A DNA stretch of 64,000 nt from the NCBI RefSeq assembly GCF_005144865.1, contig NZ_SWFM01000001.1:930001-994000 (forward strand), read 5' to 3'. Origin of the DNA: Guptibacillus hwajinpoensis (GTDB taxonomy: Bacteria > Bacillota > Bacilli > Bacillales > Guptibacillaceae). Below the pieces are notes generated by a model, which made no database searches, was not told the origin of the DNA, and saw only the letters and a program-made list of their open reading frames with translations. This document shows positions 62,403 through 64,000 of the stretch, piece by piece (position 1 is the first letter of the stretch; every line of letters begins with the position of its first letter). A program made the position numbers and the translations under genes.

Positions 62403-62561
62403 TAACATGTCCCTCCACATCGATCTACATGATCAAAATAAAGGAATAGGGATGGTTCTCTCCGAATAAATGCTATAACATCAGCTCTTATCATTTTGAC
62501 CACTCCTCAATTTGATAGCCTATCATACTTTTATTTTGTTACTAAACATAGGTCTAAAGAA

Positions 62562-62587
62562 GGGGGTCAGACCCCTGTCTGACCCCC
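62562..62587. repeat. Perfect GTCAGACCCC palindrome upstream of mprF
   Basis: GGGGGTCAGAC pairs perfectly with GTCTGACCCCC around CCCT. It lies 23 bases before the mprF start codon, upstream of its RBS. Such GGGGTCAGACCCC hairpins occur dispersed in Bacillaceae intergenic regions; here it could also act as a terminator-like attenuator or block the mprF leader. Confidence 0.7.
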
Positions 62588-62610
62588 TAACAGAGAGGAT
62601 AACCTTATAA

Positions 62611-64000
62611 ATGAACAAACAAACAGCCCTCCAAGTATTGAAAGTGTTGTTTCCGCTTTTACTTTTCGCGCTTGCTGCTGTTGAAATCAGTCAGTTTACG
62701 AGCAATATCGATATGAAATTACTTCGTCATGAAGTTAGTCAGTTTAATCTCGTTATGCTCCTCTTCGTCCTTCTTCTAACAATGGGAGCTGTTAGTCCGA
62801 TGATTTTCTATGATGCCTTAATCGTAAAGTTCATGCAGAAAACGCCTCCCTTAAGAAAACTAATCAAGCAGTCCGTTATCGCGAATTCATTTTCAAACCT
62901 GCTTGGATTTGGGGGTTTGGTCGGTGGAATGCTACGGACTTATTTCTTCCAAGCTTACGAAAGTGACAGAGGCAAATTAATAAAGACAATAACAAGCGTA
63001 TCTTTGTTCTATCTAACTGGAATCTCACTTTTATCCTGGCTTGTACTCGCAGCTTACAGACAGAGCCCTCTTCTAACAAATACGAAGTGGCTCTACCTTG
63101 CTGTCATTGCAATTGGAATGTATCTCCCTTTCCTTCTAATCATGTTCCTTATTCGAAAGGATAAAACAACAAATCGACCTTTTGACTTAAAAATCAAGTA
63201 TCAACTTATCGGTGTCTCTCTAGTTGAATGGACCTCTGCATTCCTGGCAGTCTGGGTACTATCAAGCGCAATCGATTTAAACCTGTCTGTTGGACAACTG
63301 TTCCCCATCTTCATTGTTGCTTCTTGTGCAGGAGTTATGAGTATGATTCCGGGTGGTCTAGGTTCCTTTGACCTTGTCTTTATATGGGGAACACAATTAT
63401 TAGGCATACAGGATGAGAAAGTCCTCTTCCTCTTAATCTTGTATCGACTTGGTTATTTCCTTCTTCCTTTCTTACTTGCCGTCATTCTATTTATTAAAGA
63501 GTACTGGGATAAGTGGAATGCTTCGTGGAATCAATTGCCACTTATCGTCATCCAGCGCATCAGTCATGTTCTTATCACCACATTGGTTTTTCTATCGGGG
63601 TTCATTCTCCTTCTTTCTGCAGCTTTACCGGGGATTATTGGTCGGTTAGCCATTATTGAGGAGCTCTTCTCACTGCCTTTTCTCGTCACTGTCTCACATC
63701 AACTTTCGGTTGCGACTGGTTTCGTACTGATTGGGCTATCAAGAGGCATTCAATACAAAGTGAAATGGGCGTATTATGTAACCCTTGCTGTATTGTTTTG
63801 TGCTGCTATCTTCACATTTTCAAAAGGGTTTGACTACGAAGAAGCCATTTTCATATTGATGGTTGCCTTACTGCTTCGATTATCTAAATCTCGCTTTTAT
63901 CGTGAGAGCTACGTGTTAACGTGGAGCAGAATCCTTTTCGACAGTACGTCCATTGTCTTTATTACGTCAATCTACATCACAGTTGGGTACGTCACATTAC
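62611..64000 (+). CDS. mprF: Lysylphosphatidylglycerol flippase/synthetase MprF (N-terminal part)
   Basis: The visible 463 residues form the flippase half of MprF, which together with a cytosolic synthetase domain adds lysine to phosphatidylglycerol and flips it, giving resistance to cationic peptides. About 12 helices are seen, with NSFSNLLGFGGLVGGMLRTYFF (near residue 92) and MSMIPGGLGSFDLVFIWG (near residue 250), both hallmarks, and the second helical block from about residue 330. The synthetase half lies beyond the window. AGAGAGG precedes the ATG by about 11 bases. Confidence 0.93.
   Translation, partial: MNKQTALQVLKVLFPLLLFALAAVEISQFTSNIDMKLLRHEVSQFNLVMLLFVLLLTMGAVSPMIFYDALIVKFMQKTPPLRKLIKQSVIANSFSNLLGFGGLVGGMLRTYFFQAYESDRGKLIKTITSVSLFYLTGISLLSWLVLAAYRQSPLLTNTKWLYLAVIAIGMYLPFLLIMFLIRKDKTTNRPFDLKIKYQLIGVSLVEWTSAFLAVWVLSSAIDLNLSVGQLFPIFIVASCAGVMSMIPGGLGSFDLVFIWGTQLLGIQDEKVLFLLILYRLGYFLLPFLLAVILFIKEYWDKWNASWNQLPLIVIQRISHVLITTLVFLSGFILLLSAALPGIIGRLAIIEELFSLPFLVTVSHQLSVATGFVLIGLSRGIQYKVKWAYYVTLAVLFCAAIFTFSKGFDYEEAIFILMVALLLRLSKSRFYRESYVLTWSRILFDSTSIVFITSIYITVGYVTL

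Noticed and set aside
1..64000. CRISPR arrays, rRNA or tRNA genes
   Set aside because: No regularly spaced direct repeats, rRNA-like blocks or tRNA cloverleaf/TTCRA motifs were noticed while reading both strands.

Overview
The window looks like chromosomal DNA of an endospore-forming, low-GC Gram-positive bacterium of the family Bacillaceae. The evidence is two spore germinant-receptor (gerA-type) operons, the splAB spore photoproduct lyase operon, families largely restricted to Bacillaceae (DUF3231, DUF3243, DUF1878, DUF3889, CBO0543, YuiD), strong AGGAGG-type ribosome binding sites, frequent TTG/GTG starts, and a 200-bp dispersed repeat of a type common in halo- and alkalitolerant Bacillaceae. 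A Pseudalkalibacillus/Alkalihalobacillus-like organism is my best guess, from general resemblance only. No rRNA, tRNA, CRISPR array, prophage or intact transposase was seen.

Layout. 1-6.2 kb is spore-related: a DUF3231 gene diverges from an incomplete germinant-receptor operon (A, C and a small two-helix subunit, but no B permease), then splAB. Copies of a short REP-like motif lie on either side of splAB. 6.2-6.45 kb has no gene but folds into a long structured RNA on the minus strand that I propose is 6S RNA. 6.5-38 kb is a mosaic of mostly monocistronic metabolic, transport and hypothetical genes: AEC transporter, DUF2254, asparagine synthetase AsnB, two methyltransferases counting the one at 46 kb, a cytochrome P450, an orphan sporulation-type histidine kinase, a decayed RDD gene, sugar porter, SulP anion transporter, an XRE-cupin regulator with a divergent efflux pump, AlaX editing enzyme, a cell-wall-anchored subtilase, threonine synthase and an MBL hydrolase. 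38.3-45.4 kb is a complete Gram-positive tad/flp pilus locus on the minus strand (flp, prepilin peptidase, TadE, TadG-like, CpaB, CpaE/TadZ, CpaF/TadA, TadB, TadC), with a stable hairpin after the pilin gene and a terminator after tadC. 47.9-51.6 kb is a second, complete germinant-receptor operon (A-B-C). 52-64 kb has hypothetical genes, an S41 protease, an SgrR-type regulator divergent from an MFS transporter, a TetR regulator divergent from a DHA2 drug pump, a tiny zinc-ribbon protein, and the 5' part of mprF running off the end.

The strongest unusual signal is at 13837-14442 (minus). A peroxiredoxin gene is interrupted only by one in-frame TGA, exactly at the peroxidatic cysteine codon, and a short hairpin with a GGUC apical loop follows about 17 nt later, the geometry of a bacterial SECIS element. 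I read this as a selenocysteine peroxiredoxin rather than a pseudogene. Other noteworthy items are the 6S RNA candidate with a pRNA-template-like segment, the B-less ger operon, a family of six full or decayed dispersed repeats with inverted ends, and an attenuating hairpin in the tad operon.
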